NCBI GenBank assembly: GCA_019235595.1 | Contig: JAFAKI010000106.1 | Location: forward strand, 1-13,059 | Source of the DNA: Mucilaginibacter sp. | Lineage (GTDB): Bacteria; Bacteroidota; Bacteroidia; Sphingobacteriales; Sphingobacteriaceae | Direction of reading: 5' to 3' | DNA: 13,059 nucleotides | Shown: positions 1-6,938 of the stretch, piece by piece | Numbering within the stretch: the stretch's first letter is position 1 | Layout of the letters: every line of letters begins with the position of its first letter | Notes under the pieces: generated by a model | Database searches by the model: none | Seen by the model: the letters and a program-made list of their open reading frames with translations, nothing else | Told to the model about the DNA's origin: nothing | Translations under genes and position numbers: made by a program

Positions 1-750
1 AAAGCCTATGTTAAAATAGGTAAGGTAGAGTACCGACAAATATTCCGTAACCAGCTTGTTGATATTAAAAACAAAGCCGAGGAACTTTACAATTAAAAAC
101 TTAATGGCAAGCGCTGCAAGGATGATCAGCGCAAACCATACAAACAACCGCACGCCATTAATGCTGTAATAAACCCCTTTATATTGGGCAAGCTGATATA
201 AGAACAAGCCAAATATCAACCCAAAAAGTAAAAACAAGGCAATGAAAGTCCATGCATTAATAATGCTCTCTTCCCTCCCTGCCTGGGAGAGCACGCGTTT
301 GCTGTAGAAAGACTGCCATACGCTTTCAACGTCCTTGCTCATGATGCGGTTGAGAAGACCGGTGTATAGCATCAAACCAATAATGGTAACAATAACCCAT
401 TGATCGCGGGTTTTGCGGGCATGGCCTTCCATCAAAAGGTTTTTTGATTCATGAGGTATATCCAGGAAATTATTATGCCCTTTATACAAGTTAGCCTTTA
501 GTAAGGTATCTACTAATAAGTTATGGCGCAGCGGGTCACCTGGACGGATATAGATAGAAGCCAGCGAATCGGAAACAAACTGTTCCCTTTGCTGCATAGC
601 CCGGGCCACAGAATCAAGAAATGGAAGATGATTGGGATTTATACCCGAGACAGAAGTATCACTACCCTGCTGAGCTATCGAATCCTGTTGCGCATAAGCT
701 TTGCCTGCCAGAAAAATAAAAAACAACAAGGCTATAGCAATTATACGCAT
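1..750 (-). CDS. DUF4271 domain-containing membrane protein, N-terminal part (runs off the left edge)
   Basis: The minus strand stays open from an ATG at 750-748 to base 1, giving 250 residues with no stop. Residues 1-20 look like a signal peptide ending in KAYA before QQDS. About 90 polar residues follow, then hydrophobic segments at roughly 118-134, 166-187 and 203-228, with another starting near 236. A soluble N-terminal region followed by a multi-pass membrane region fits the Bacteroidota DUF4271 family, whose function is unknown to me. The C-terminus, and any gene downstream in the same direction, lie outside the window. The gene is divergent from the YrdB-like gene at 849, with 98 bp between them. 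The family call is from memory of such proteins; that this is a real exported membrane protein is clear from the sequence. Confidence 0.85.
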   Translation of the reverse strand, partial: MRIIAIALLFFIFLAGKAYAQQDSIAQQGSDTSVSGINPNHLPFLDSVARAMQQREQFVSDSLASIYIRPGDPLRHNLLVDTLLKANLYKGHNNFLDIPHESKNLLMEGHARKTRDQWVIVTIIGLMLYTGLLNRIMSKDVESVWQSFYSKRVLSQAGREESIINAWTFIALFLLFGLIFGLFLYQLAQYKGVYYSINGVRLFVWFALIILAALAIKFLIVKFLGFVFNINKLVTEYLSVLYLTYFNIGF

Positions 751-797
751 ATGATGTTCAGGGGCAAATCAAATTCTGTCGCAAAGTTACCTGAATA

Positions 798-830
798 TTT
801 GATTGTTTCATCAATGGATATTTACTTTAG
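798..830 (+). promoter_or_regulatory. Probable Bacteroidota-type promoter for the YrdB-like gene
   Basis: TTTG at 798-801 and TACTTTAG at 823-830 are separated by 21 nt. They match the Bacteroidota -33 TTTG and -7 TAnnTTTG elements, the second with one mismatch. Transcription would start near 837, about a dozen bases before the ATG at 849. AT-rich DNA gives chance matches, so this is moderate evidence only. Confidence 0.35.
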
Positions 831-848
831 TGTAAATAAAACACTTGA

Positions 849-1229
849 ATGAACACAAATCCTTTAAACCTTACCGTAAGGTTCTTATTAGAAATTGCTA
901 TGTTGATCGTATTGGGCTACTGGGGTTGGCATTTAACCGGACCAGGGCGATATATCGGCGTTGTTGCGCTACCCATTGCAGCGGCCACTTTATGGGGTGT
1001 ATTCCGTATCCCAAATGATCCCAAACCTGCGCCGGTTGCCATCCCCGGAGTTCTTCGTTTATTATTGGAATTAGGCTTATTTGGGTTCGCGAGCTGGGCC
1101 TTGTTTGACCTGGGTCACTCGATATTAAGTTTGACAATGACCCTGGTTGTTGTCATACACTATATTGTATCCTATGATCGTACCTGGGTAATGCTGCAAA
1201 ACAAGCCCTATAAAGGTTTTGTAAAATAG
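849..1229 (+). CDS. YrdB/DUF2568 family small integral membrane protein
   Basis: This encodes 126 residues, almost all in four hydrophobic segments at about 8-28, 35-52, 66-88 and 92-110. A basic tail (DRTWVMLQNKPYKGFVK) follows. The size, the four-helix layout, the RFLLEIAML opening, the mid-protein repeat of that style (LRLLLELGLFGFAS) and the C-terminal YDR-W signature fit the YrdB family (DUF2568), which has no established function. It would sit in the cytoplasmic membrane. The gene stands alone. It diverges from the DUF4271 gene and converges on the propeller-phosphoesterase gene, whose stop is only 22 bp away. I saw no clear terminator hairpin between the two. Confidence 0.8.
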   Translation: MNTNPLNLTVRFLLEIAMLIVLGYWGWHLTGPGRYIGVVALPIAAATLWGVFRIPNDPKPAPVAIPGVLRLLLELGLFGFASWALFDLGHSILSLTMTLVVVIHYIVSYDRTWVMLQNKPYKGFVK

Positions 1230-1251
1230 CAACCATGAGTCTGGCTTTTTA

Positions 1252-3846
1252 TTAATCATCATCCTTTAATTTAGCGTCTGCTTTCAGGCCAAGCGCTTTT
1301 AAACCTTTTCCGTGTGCCCCAAAATACGCCTTGGGAAAAGGTTTATCACCGTAAATTGTAGACCATACATATTCACTAAATAATAACGCATCTCTATCAA
1401 TCAAATCGGGCTTAGAAAAATCCATTTTCTCCGTTAACGGCGCCAACCTGGAAGTGGTTTTATTGGTTATCTTTTTCTTTGGCAGGTTCATTTCGTTTAT
1501 AGCAACAGCAGGCGTTAATGAAGTATAACCTTCGTAATCAGGATTTTCTTTAAAACAGTCTGTCATTAACGGAGCCATTGCCACCAATTGATTCATTGGT
1601 CGCACGCCAAATATCTGGCAAATGGTATGCAGCACAGATGCCTGGTTATAAAATTTGCTAATGATGGTATTGCGCTTTACGTAAGGCCCAGCCACAAAAC
1701 AAACGGACCGGTGCCCATCTACATGGTCCGTTCCGCTTTGCGGATCATCTTCATTCACAAATATGGCCATATCTTTCCAAAAAGGGCTTTTTGAAAGCGC
1801 CTCTATTACCCTGCCTGTTGCCAGGTCATTATCGGCTACATAAGCGCGCGGGGTTGGCAGACTTTCGTCATGCCCGCTGGTATGGTCGTTAGGCAAATAA
1901 ATAATGGTAAAGTCGGGAAAGTTGCCCTTTGCTTCATATTCCTGCAGCGCTTTAATAAATATATCAGCCCTGATTTGATCCGGAATAGTCAAGTTCCAAC
2001 CGGGGAAACGCAAATCACTATATTTTTCGAGGCTTTTTATCGGGTAGGCGCACTTGTACCAGATGGAATCGTTTTTATCTTTCCATCCCTTATATAAATT
2101 TGTCCAGGTCTTACCTTTGGTTACGTCTGCTAAATCAAACTCTCCAAAGTTTCTGAAAGAAATGCCTTTGCGCAACAAGTGATCCCAAATAAAACCACAA
2201 CCTGCAAAGCATAAGGGGTCTGTGCCAAAATCATAAGCACAACGCCCGGCTGAAAAATCTTTTTCGTGGTACGGCGTGGTAAGGCCCTGGGTTGCCCATT
2301 GATGGCCATCGCTTGAGTTTACGCCATTGCAATAATAATTATCTAATAAAACAAATTGCTCGGCAAGGCTGTGCGCATTGGGTGTCACCTTTCTTGAAAA
2401 TTCAACAAGTGCGGAGTCGCAATTCCCTTTTCCAATATCACCTAATTCCTGGTCGAATTTCTTATTTTCCTTAATGATATAGACAACATGTTTTATAGAC
2501 GAAGGCTCTCCTACGTTTGCAGGAACGGGCTTAGGCCGGGTGTTTAAATTCGCTTCTGCCTGTGCCCTTAACATTTCTATAAAATGAAACCCTTTTTTTG
2601 CTTCAGAAGTGTAGGCATCCAATTGTGCTTTATCGTTGGGCAGTACAACCTTTTGTAAGGCTCCCTGTTTAAGTGGGGTAACATTACCTATAAATAAGTC
2701 ACCTTCGGTTGCGCACACCGCACCGGGAAATCCACCGCCTGCGATAAATCCATATGGGCCTTTTTGCGGTTGTTTTGGGTCGATGAGCGCAATCGCGTTA
2801 TTGCCTGCATTTGCAGCATATAATACCTCCCCGTTGGGGCTGAATGCTAACGCCGTTGTAATGCTTCCATAAGGAAGAGAGGGATCCGGCTTCGTATCAA
2901 TAGTTTGTACAACCTTAAAAGTTTTGGCGTCCACCACACTTATGCCATCGCCACTATTATCGGTCACGTAAAGCAAGTTGCCATCCGGCGACAACACCAT
3001 TGATTCAGGGTATATGCCGGTTGCGATTTCATCAACCACCTTCCCTGATCGAATATCAATTACCGTAACAGAACCGCGCAACGCTACAGAACGGTCATCT
3101 ACTGCAACTTTTGTTCCGGCAGATTCCTCGGTTCTGTCCCCTATTTTGGCTTGCGGACCGCCGAAATTACTTACAAACGCGAACCTTTTGTCTTTGCTGA
3201 TAGTTATAGCATAAGGGCAAACACCCACCGGTATTTTTTTCAGCACTTTACCCCGGGCAACATCTACGACTGCAACCTGGTTAGAAATGGCGAGCGCCAC
3301 ATAAGCTATATTATGATCAACCAGCCCTATGCCTAAGGGAGTTGTTGTTTTTTTATTAACAGATAAATCAATTCTTTGGGTGAGTATAAAACTGCCGGAT
3401 TTATCAATGTTGCCTACGTATAAATTTCTTTGCGATCCGGTAAAGTAAATGGTAGAATCGTTGCCATCGATCGCGAGGCCATACATGGAACCTGATTCGC
3501 CTTTTTCAAAACTAAACTGGTTAATTACCTTAAAGCTGCCTGCATCAATAATAGATACTCCTCCCATGTTTTTTGAAACGAGAAATTTCTTTTGCCGTGC
3601 TAATTCCAGGTTTAATACCCTGGTGCCTTTGGCTAAGTCGAGACTTTGCCCAGCCGGGTTGAATATCTGGCTGTTGACAAACATTTTGTCACCGGCAGAA
3701 AGCTGGTTCCATAACGTATCTACGGGGGCCTTAACATCTATTCTTCGTTCAGGAGCATTTGGCACCTGGGCTTGTATGCTTTGACTACCCAAAAGTAAAA
3801 ACGACAAAACTAAACATGTAATTAAAACAGATTGTGGGCTCTTCAT
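1252..3846 (-). CDS. Secreted bifunctional protein: YncE-like beta-propeller plus phosphoesterase / alkaline-phosphatase-like domain
   Basis: This 864-residue protein has an N-terminal signal peptide (about 1-27, hydrophobic core ITCLVLSFLLLG, ending near QAQ). Residues about 70-400 carry repeated propeller blades of the YncE/YVTN type, with phrases such as VSNFGG, VIDIRSGKVVDEI, LSPDGNLLYVTDN, FSPNGEVLYAANAG and NNAIALID. Residues about 450-760 form a phosphoesterase-family domain (PF04185 or alkaline-phosphatase-like superfamily). It has IKENKKFDQELGD (E460, N461) at its start, NSSDGHQW near 510-517, NDHTSGHD at 653-660 and an acidic/histidine cluster, EDDPQSGTDHVDGHR, at 699-713. These are the expected metal- and phosphate-site motifs of that family; exact ligands are not assigned. 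The enzyme probably acts in the periplasm or at the surface on a phosphate ester or diester, but the substrate cannot be read from sequence. It is transcribed alone, behind a 307-bp control region holding a palindrome and a phased direct repeat. Confidence 0.9.
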   Translation of the reverse strand: MKSPQSVLITCLVLSFLLLGSQSIQAQVPNAPERRIDVKAPVDTLWNQLSAGDKMFVNSQIFNPAGQSLDLAKGTRVLNLELARQKKFLVSKNMGGVSIIDAGSFKVINQFSFEKGESGSMYGLAIDGNDSTIYFTGSQRNLYVGNIDKSGSFILTQRIDLSVNKKTTTPLGIGLVDHNIAYVALAISNQVAVVDVARGKVLKKIPVGVCPYAITISKDKRFAFVSNFGGPQAKIGDRTEESAGTKVAVDDRSVALRGSVTVIDIRSGKVVDEIATGIYPESMVLSPDGNLLYVTDNSGDGISVVDAKTFKVVQTIDTKPDPSLPYGSITTALAFSPNGEVLYAANAGNNAIALIDPKQPQKGPYGFIAGGGFPGAVCATEGDLFIGNVTPLKQGALQKVVLPNDKAQLDAYTSEAKKGFHFIEMLRAQAEANLNTRPKPVPANVGEPSSIKHVVYIIKENKKFDQELGDIGKGNCDSALVEFSRKVTPNAHSLAEQFVLLDNYYCNGVNSSDGHQWATQGLTTPYHEKDFSAGRCAYDFGTDPLCFAGCGFIWDHLLRKGISFRNFGEFDLADVTKGKTWTNLYKGWKDKNDSIWYKCAYPIKSLEKYSDLRFPGWNLTIPDQIRADIFIKALQEYEAKGNFPDFTIIYLPNDHTSGHDESLPTPRAYVADNDLATGRVIEALSKSPFWKDMAIFVNEDDPQSGTDHVDGHRSVCFVAGPYVKRNTIISKFYNQASVLHTICQIFGVRPMNQLVAMAPLMTDCFKENPDYEGYTSLTPAVAINEMNLPKKKITNKTTSRLAPLTEKMDFSKPDLIDRDALLFSEYVWSTIYGDKPFPKAYFGAHGKGLKALGLKADAKLKDDD

Positions 3847-3903
3847 AGCTTTAAACTGAGTTATAAAAATTAGGAATTATCTAAACCACGCTAAGGTGCT
3901 ATT

Positions 3904-3924
3904 ATAATGTTACCATTATGTTAC
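3904..3924 (+). repeat. 11-bp-phased direct repeat upstream of the phosphoesterase gene
   Basis: ATAATGTTAC at 3904-3913 is followed one base later by ATTATGTTAC at 3915-3924, with 9 of 10 bases identical and a period of 11 bp. The shared TGTTAC cores therefore face the same side of the helix. The arrangement recalls response-regulator sites such as the E. coli Pho box (TGTCA-type repeats, 11-bp period). It lies about 60-80 bp upstream of the ATG at 3846, in the opposite orientation to the gene. The repeat is directly visible; the regulatory role is inferred. Confidence 0.4.
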
Positions 3925-3941
3925 CCCTAAATTAATAAGTT

Positions 3942-3961
3942 AATTGAACAGGTGTTCAATT
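3942..3961. promoter_or_regulatory. 20-bp palindrome, possible operator for the propeller-phosphoesterase gene
   Basis: Arms AATTGAACA (3942-3950) and TGTTCAATT (3953-3961) are exact reverse complements around a central GG. The compact form, with arms meeting at a 2-bp centre, is typical of dimeric repressor operators of the TetR type. It lies about 100 bp upstream of the minus-strand start at 3846. On the minus strand, TAATTTAG (-7-like, one mismatch to TAnnTTTG) lies about 22 nt downstream of a TTG inside the palindrome, so a bound protein could block the -33 region. The binding protein is unknown. Confidence 0.45.
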
Positions 3962-4005
3962 TATTAAAATTTGTTTTTGAAGATTTCCGTTTGGCAGTTT
4001 TCGAT

Positions 4006-4066
4006 GTCAGCGGGGACTGACCAGCGGGTTCGTTTAAACAACGCAGGGCCTCCTTTTGAGAGACCC
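4006..4066 (-). other. Two short hairpins in a GC-richer intergenic island
   Basis: GTCAG (4006-4010) and CTGAC (4017-4021) pair around a six-base loop. GGGCCTC (4046-4052) and GAGACCC (4060-4066) pair around a seven-base loop; in minus-strand RNA the latter is a full seven-pair stem with one G-U wobble. The motif CAGCGGG also occurs twice, at 4008-4014 and 4022-4028. The island is clearly less AT-rich than the DNA on either side. It could be part of a transcribed 3' region, a small structured RNA or a dispersed intergenic repeat. No known RNA family was recognised. Confidence 0.3.
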
Positions 4067-4153
4067 AGCTGAATTGAAATTTAATAAAACTATTTGGAAA
4101 GCAACGTAGCATTCGCCTGGACGAAAAATGATCGCCCGCTTTGTTGTTTTTGA

Positions 4154-5077
4154 TTAAAAAGTATGCGGAATGTATTCATTTTCAACTGTTCCGTCATCAT
4201 ACATATGTATTATCGTGTATCCCGGCGGCGTTTCCAGGTAATAACCAGGCCCCGCCGATTCCGCATCGCCCTTACCCCACCAAAAACCGCTCATAGCGCC
4301 ATTGCAGCAGTAAAGTACATCGTTATAAGCCGTATGATCCGACAAATGGTTATGGCCGCTTAGACAGATCCTTACTTTATCCTTGTGTTTGTAAAACAGA
4401 TCTTTCAGTTTTTTACAATCCGAATGGCCTCCACCCACCAGTACTTGTGTAGTGCCCAGGATAGGAAAGTGAGACATCAGCAATGTCGGCGTACCAGCGG
4501 GTAACTTCTCCAGGTCCTGCTGCAACCATTTAAACTGTTCCTCGTCAAGTGAAATGTTGCTGTTATTGCCGTCAAGGATGACAAAGTGCCAGTTCTTTTT
4601 GGTAAAGCTATAGTAACGGTGTGGGATTTTCAATCGTTTAACTACATATTCCTTCCCGTACATTTCGTCCTCCTTAGATGGCGCTTTCCACCATGGGTCA
4701 TGATTCCCGATACAGCTGTACACTTCGTATTTGTCAAGCACGGTCGTACATTCATCCCAAATACTCCACAACTGGACCACCTGGTCGTGTTTTACGTTAT
4801 CATAAGATGCGTCCATAATGGAATCACCTCCGTTTAAAAAGAAATCGGGCTTGTGTTTGGCTATAATTTCCTTCAGGCAGCTTTTAAACCGTTCGGGAGC
4901 GTTATTTCCATCCGTAATATGCACATCAGTAATATGTACTACCTTAAGCATCAATTTTTTACCTTTTTTGTCTTTCTGTTCATTCAGGGCCGCAACAGCG
5001 GGCAGGCCGCCGGTCACCATTATACCGGTAGCCAATCCCGCTGTTTTTAATAAAGATCTTCTATTCATTTTCATCAT
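4154..5077 (-). CDS. Tat-exported calcineurin-like metallophosphoesterase
   Basis: This 307-residue protein opens with a twin-arginine signal (NRRSLLK at 5-11, hydrophobic stretch to about 30 with PAVAA near the likely cleavage site), so it should be exported folded, probably with metals already bound. The calcineurin-like dinuclear metal motifs are all present and in order: DVH (D51, H53), GGDS (D85), GNHD (N125, H126), H203 in MSHFP, and GHNH (H242, H244). It should hydrolyse a phosphomonoester or phosphodiester in the periplasm; the substrate is unknown. It is the last gene of the operon, starting 31 bp after the susD-like stop, so it probably acts on what the SusCD pair imports. Three close Met codons (5077, 5074, 5068) make the exact start uncertain by up to three residues. 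The Tat motif is kept with any of them. Confidence 0.92.
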   Translation of the reverse strand: MMKMNRRSLLKTAGLATGIMVTGGLPAVAALNEQKDKKGKKLMLKVVHITDVHITDGNNAPERFKSCLKEIIAKHKPDFFLNGGDSIMDASYDNVKHDQVVQLWSIWDECTTVLDKYEVYSCIGNHDPWWKAPSKEDEMYGKEYVVKRLKIPHRYYSFTKKNWHFVILDGNNSNISLDEEQFKWLQQDLEKLPAGTPTLLMSHFPILGTTQVLVGGGHSDCKKLKDLFYKHKDKVRICLSGHNHLSDHTAYNDVLYCCNGAMSGFWWGKGDAESAGPGYYLETPPGYTIIHMYDDGTVENEYIPHTF

Positions 5078-5108
5078 TTCGCTTTGTATAATAATTCCAC
5101 AACTAGTC

Positions 5109-6902
5109 TTACCAGCCGAATACCTGTTTAAGATTTGGGTTTAATATTACCTGTTGCTGTGGTATCGGGCGGTAATAATCTTTGGGCTCCTGGAAATTAC
5201 GAGTGACAGCTTCTGTTACAATATCACTACCGGTATTATTATTTTGTAAATACACCGTGGCATCAGAGTTGACCGGACCTGTGCGATAATAAATTAACGT
5301 TACTCCCAAACTGTTTTTTTCCTTTTGGCTTTCATCCGGGATAGTTTGAGACTGATCTATCAAAATAATATCCGGTATACCATCGCCTGTTAAATCATAT
5401 TTTCCAAGACCCGGGAAATACATTCCTACAGGGCTGTTGGCCAATAATTTTCCGGCATGCCATCTCATTACGTCGTCATACCTGGTGTTTTCAAATGCAA
5501 ATTCTACCCGGCGCTCTCTCCTGATTTCTATTATTACCCCAGCATTTGATCCGATATTACCATATTGTTGTTGTAAGAGTGCATCCGGATTTGCATTTGC
5601 CTGGGCCATGTTCAAATCAGGCATACCAGCCCTTCTCCTTATCAGGTTCACTGATGCGTCAAGTTGTTGCTGGGTTAAAGTACCCAGTTCAGCCAGTGCT
5701 TCGGCATAGCTTAACAATACTTCAGCATAACGGTATACCGGAAAATCTACTCCATTTTGAATAGTTTGATCCGTGCTGTTCACATACCCTTTCAATTGAT
5801 GGTAGCCTGTGAAATTTTTATTTAACTTGTTAATGTATGGCGTTGTAGCCGGAGCCTGGATCCATCCTGGGTAAACAATAGTTTGTGATAGTCGCGGGTC
5901 ACGATTTTGAAACTCCTGTACGAAGCCCATCGTTGCGTAATTCGGTTGATCGGTAAAACGACTGCCATCCTTCATCAGGTAAGCCTGTACCAGGTCTTTA
6001 GCAGGAGACTGCTCATAATCGCCAAATACGGTCCCGTTAACAGATTCGCCCCTGCCTTTGGTCAGGTCAAAGATATTAGCCAAAATAACCTCTGAATTTG
6101 AAGTTAAATCCTGGCTGTTGAACAACGTGGCATAGTCCTGATTAGGATTTCCGGTATTATAAATAGAGAACTTTCCCGAAGCCATCATATCACTGGCCAC
6201 TTGAACTGCGGTATTCAGAAAGGTATTTGCGCTTGCTGTTAGATTCAGTTCTGAGTGATATTTACGATAAGTGCCCTCGTAAAGCGCGGTACGAACATAA
6301 AATGTGGCCACCGCCCATTTTCCGGGTGTTCCTGCAGGAACATTCTCCCTTACGTGCTGATAGGCAAAATTCAGATCGGCCATTACGCTATCCATAACCA
6401 GGGCCCTTGGGTCAGAAGGTTTGTATAAAGCCTGATCACCTGGATTCAAAACGCCGGAGTACCAGGGCACATCTGAGAAGCGTTTAACTTTATCCATGTA
6501 AAATAGCGCCCGGTAATATCTGGCCAGCCCCGCATAATGGTTTTTTATGTCCGCAGTAACTTTTGCCTTATTATAGTTCACTAAAAAGTAGTTAATATCA
6601 CGTAATCTGCCCCAATCCCAACCCGTGGTAGTATTTTGTGCATTTACATTGCCTTGCATCACATTTTTCACCTCAACATTAGCGGTGGTTGCAACGTTAT
6701 CGCTGCTTTGTTCACTCAAACTCAAATAACTCCCCCTATCCGGCATGGTAAGCAAACCATTAACATATAATGACAGGTCGCTTTCTGTATTAAAGAAAAG
6801 ATTGGGTGATATGGAAGTTTGCGGGAAACGGTCAAGAGCATCTTTTTTACAGCCCGTAAACGCGACGGCAGCAAACAGGGTATATATAATGTATTTCTTC
6901 AT
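5109..6902 (-). CDS. SusD/RagB-family outer-membrane nutrient-binding lipoprotein
   Basis: This 597-residue protein has a lipoprotein signal ending in AFTGC, with C18 as the predicted lipidated cysteine, followed by KKDALDRFP as in many SusD proteins. Family hallmarks are the N-terminal LDRFPQTS and LFFNTESDL region, W-WGRLRDINYFL near 95-107, GLARYYRALFYMDKVKRFSDVPWY near 125-148, NLIRRRAGMPDL, EIRRERRVEFAFENTRYDDVMRWHAGKLL in the C-terminal half, and the closing NPNLKQVFGW. A short Asp/Gly-rich stretch, DLTGDGIPDI near residue 502, resembles a calcium-binding loop. SusD proteins cap the paired SusC channel and bind the ligand at the surface. The gene follows the susC-like gene after 36 bp, which supports co-transcription. 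Ligand specificity cannot be read from sequence; there is no carbohydrate-active enzyme nearby. Confidence 0.95.
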   Translation of the reverse strand: MKKYIIYTLFAAVAFTGCKKDALDRFPQTSISPNLFFNTESDLSLYVNGLLTMPDRGSYLSLSEQSSDNVATTANVEVKNVMQGNVNAQNTTTGWDWGRLRDINYFLVNYNKAKVTADIKNHYAGLARYYRALFYMDKVKRFSDVPWYSGVLNPGDQALYKPSDPRALVMDSVMADLNFAYQHVRENVPAGTPGKWAVATFYVRTALYEGTYRKYHSELNLTASANTFLNTAVQVASDMMASGKFSIYNTGNPNQDYATLFNSQDLTSNSEVILANIFDLTKGRGESVNGTVFGDYEQSPAKDLVQAYLMKDGSRFTDQPNYATMGFVQEFQNRDPRLSQTIVYPGWIQAPATTPYINKLNKNFTGYHQLKGYVNSTDQTIQNGVDFPVYRYAEVLLSYAEALAELGTLTQQQLDASVNLIRRRAGMPDLNMAQANANPDALLQQQYGNIGSNAGVIIEIRRERRVEFAFENTRYDDVMRWHAGKLLANSPVGMYFPGLGKYDLTGDGIPDIILIDQSQTIPDESQKEKNSLGVTLIYYRTGPVNSDATVYLQNNNTGSDIVTEAVTRNFQEPKDYYRPIPQQQVILNPNLKQVFGW

Positions 6903-6938
6903 GACTAATTTTTTAAAATTTATTAAAACACTTAAAAA

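Larger units (their letters stand above)
3847..4153. other. Gene-free region between the propeller-phosphoesterase and the metallophosphoesterase
   Basis: Both flanking genes are on the minus strand, so this is the promoter region of the 864-residue enzyme and the 3' side of the SusCD-phosphoesterase operon. It holds a direct repeat at 3904-3924, a palindrome at 3942-3961 and a GC-richer island at about 3990-4080. A 61-codon open frame on the minus strand (4112-3927) crosses it. That frame is rich in S, K and N, has no recognisable domain and runs through the palindrome, so I do not call it a gene. No convincing terminator for the upstream operon was seen. Confidence 0.6.

Noticed and set aside
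523..852. Open plus-strand frame of 109 codons
   Set aside because: It lies antisense to the DUF4271 gene, has no domain or sensible composition, and the minus strand carries a signal peptide and membrane helices in frame.
1230..1251. Terminator between the convergent YrdB-like and propeller-phosphoesterase genes
   Set aside because: The 22 bp contain a short T-run but no stem of useful length.
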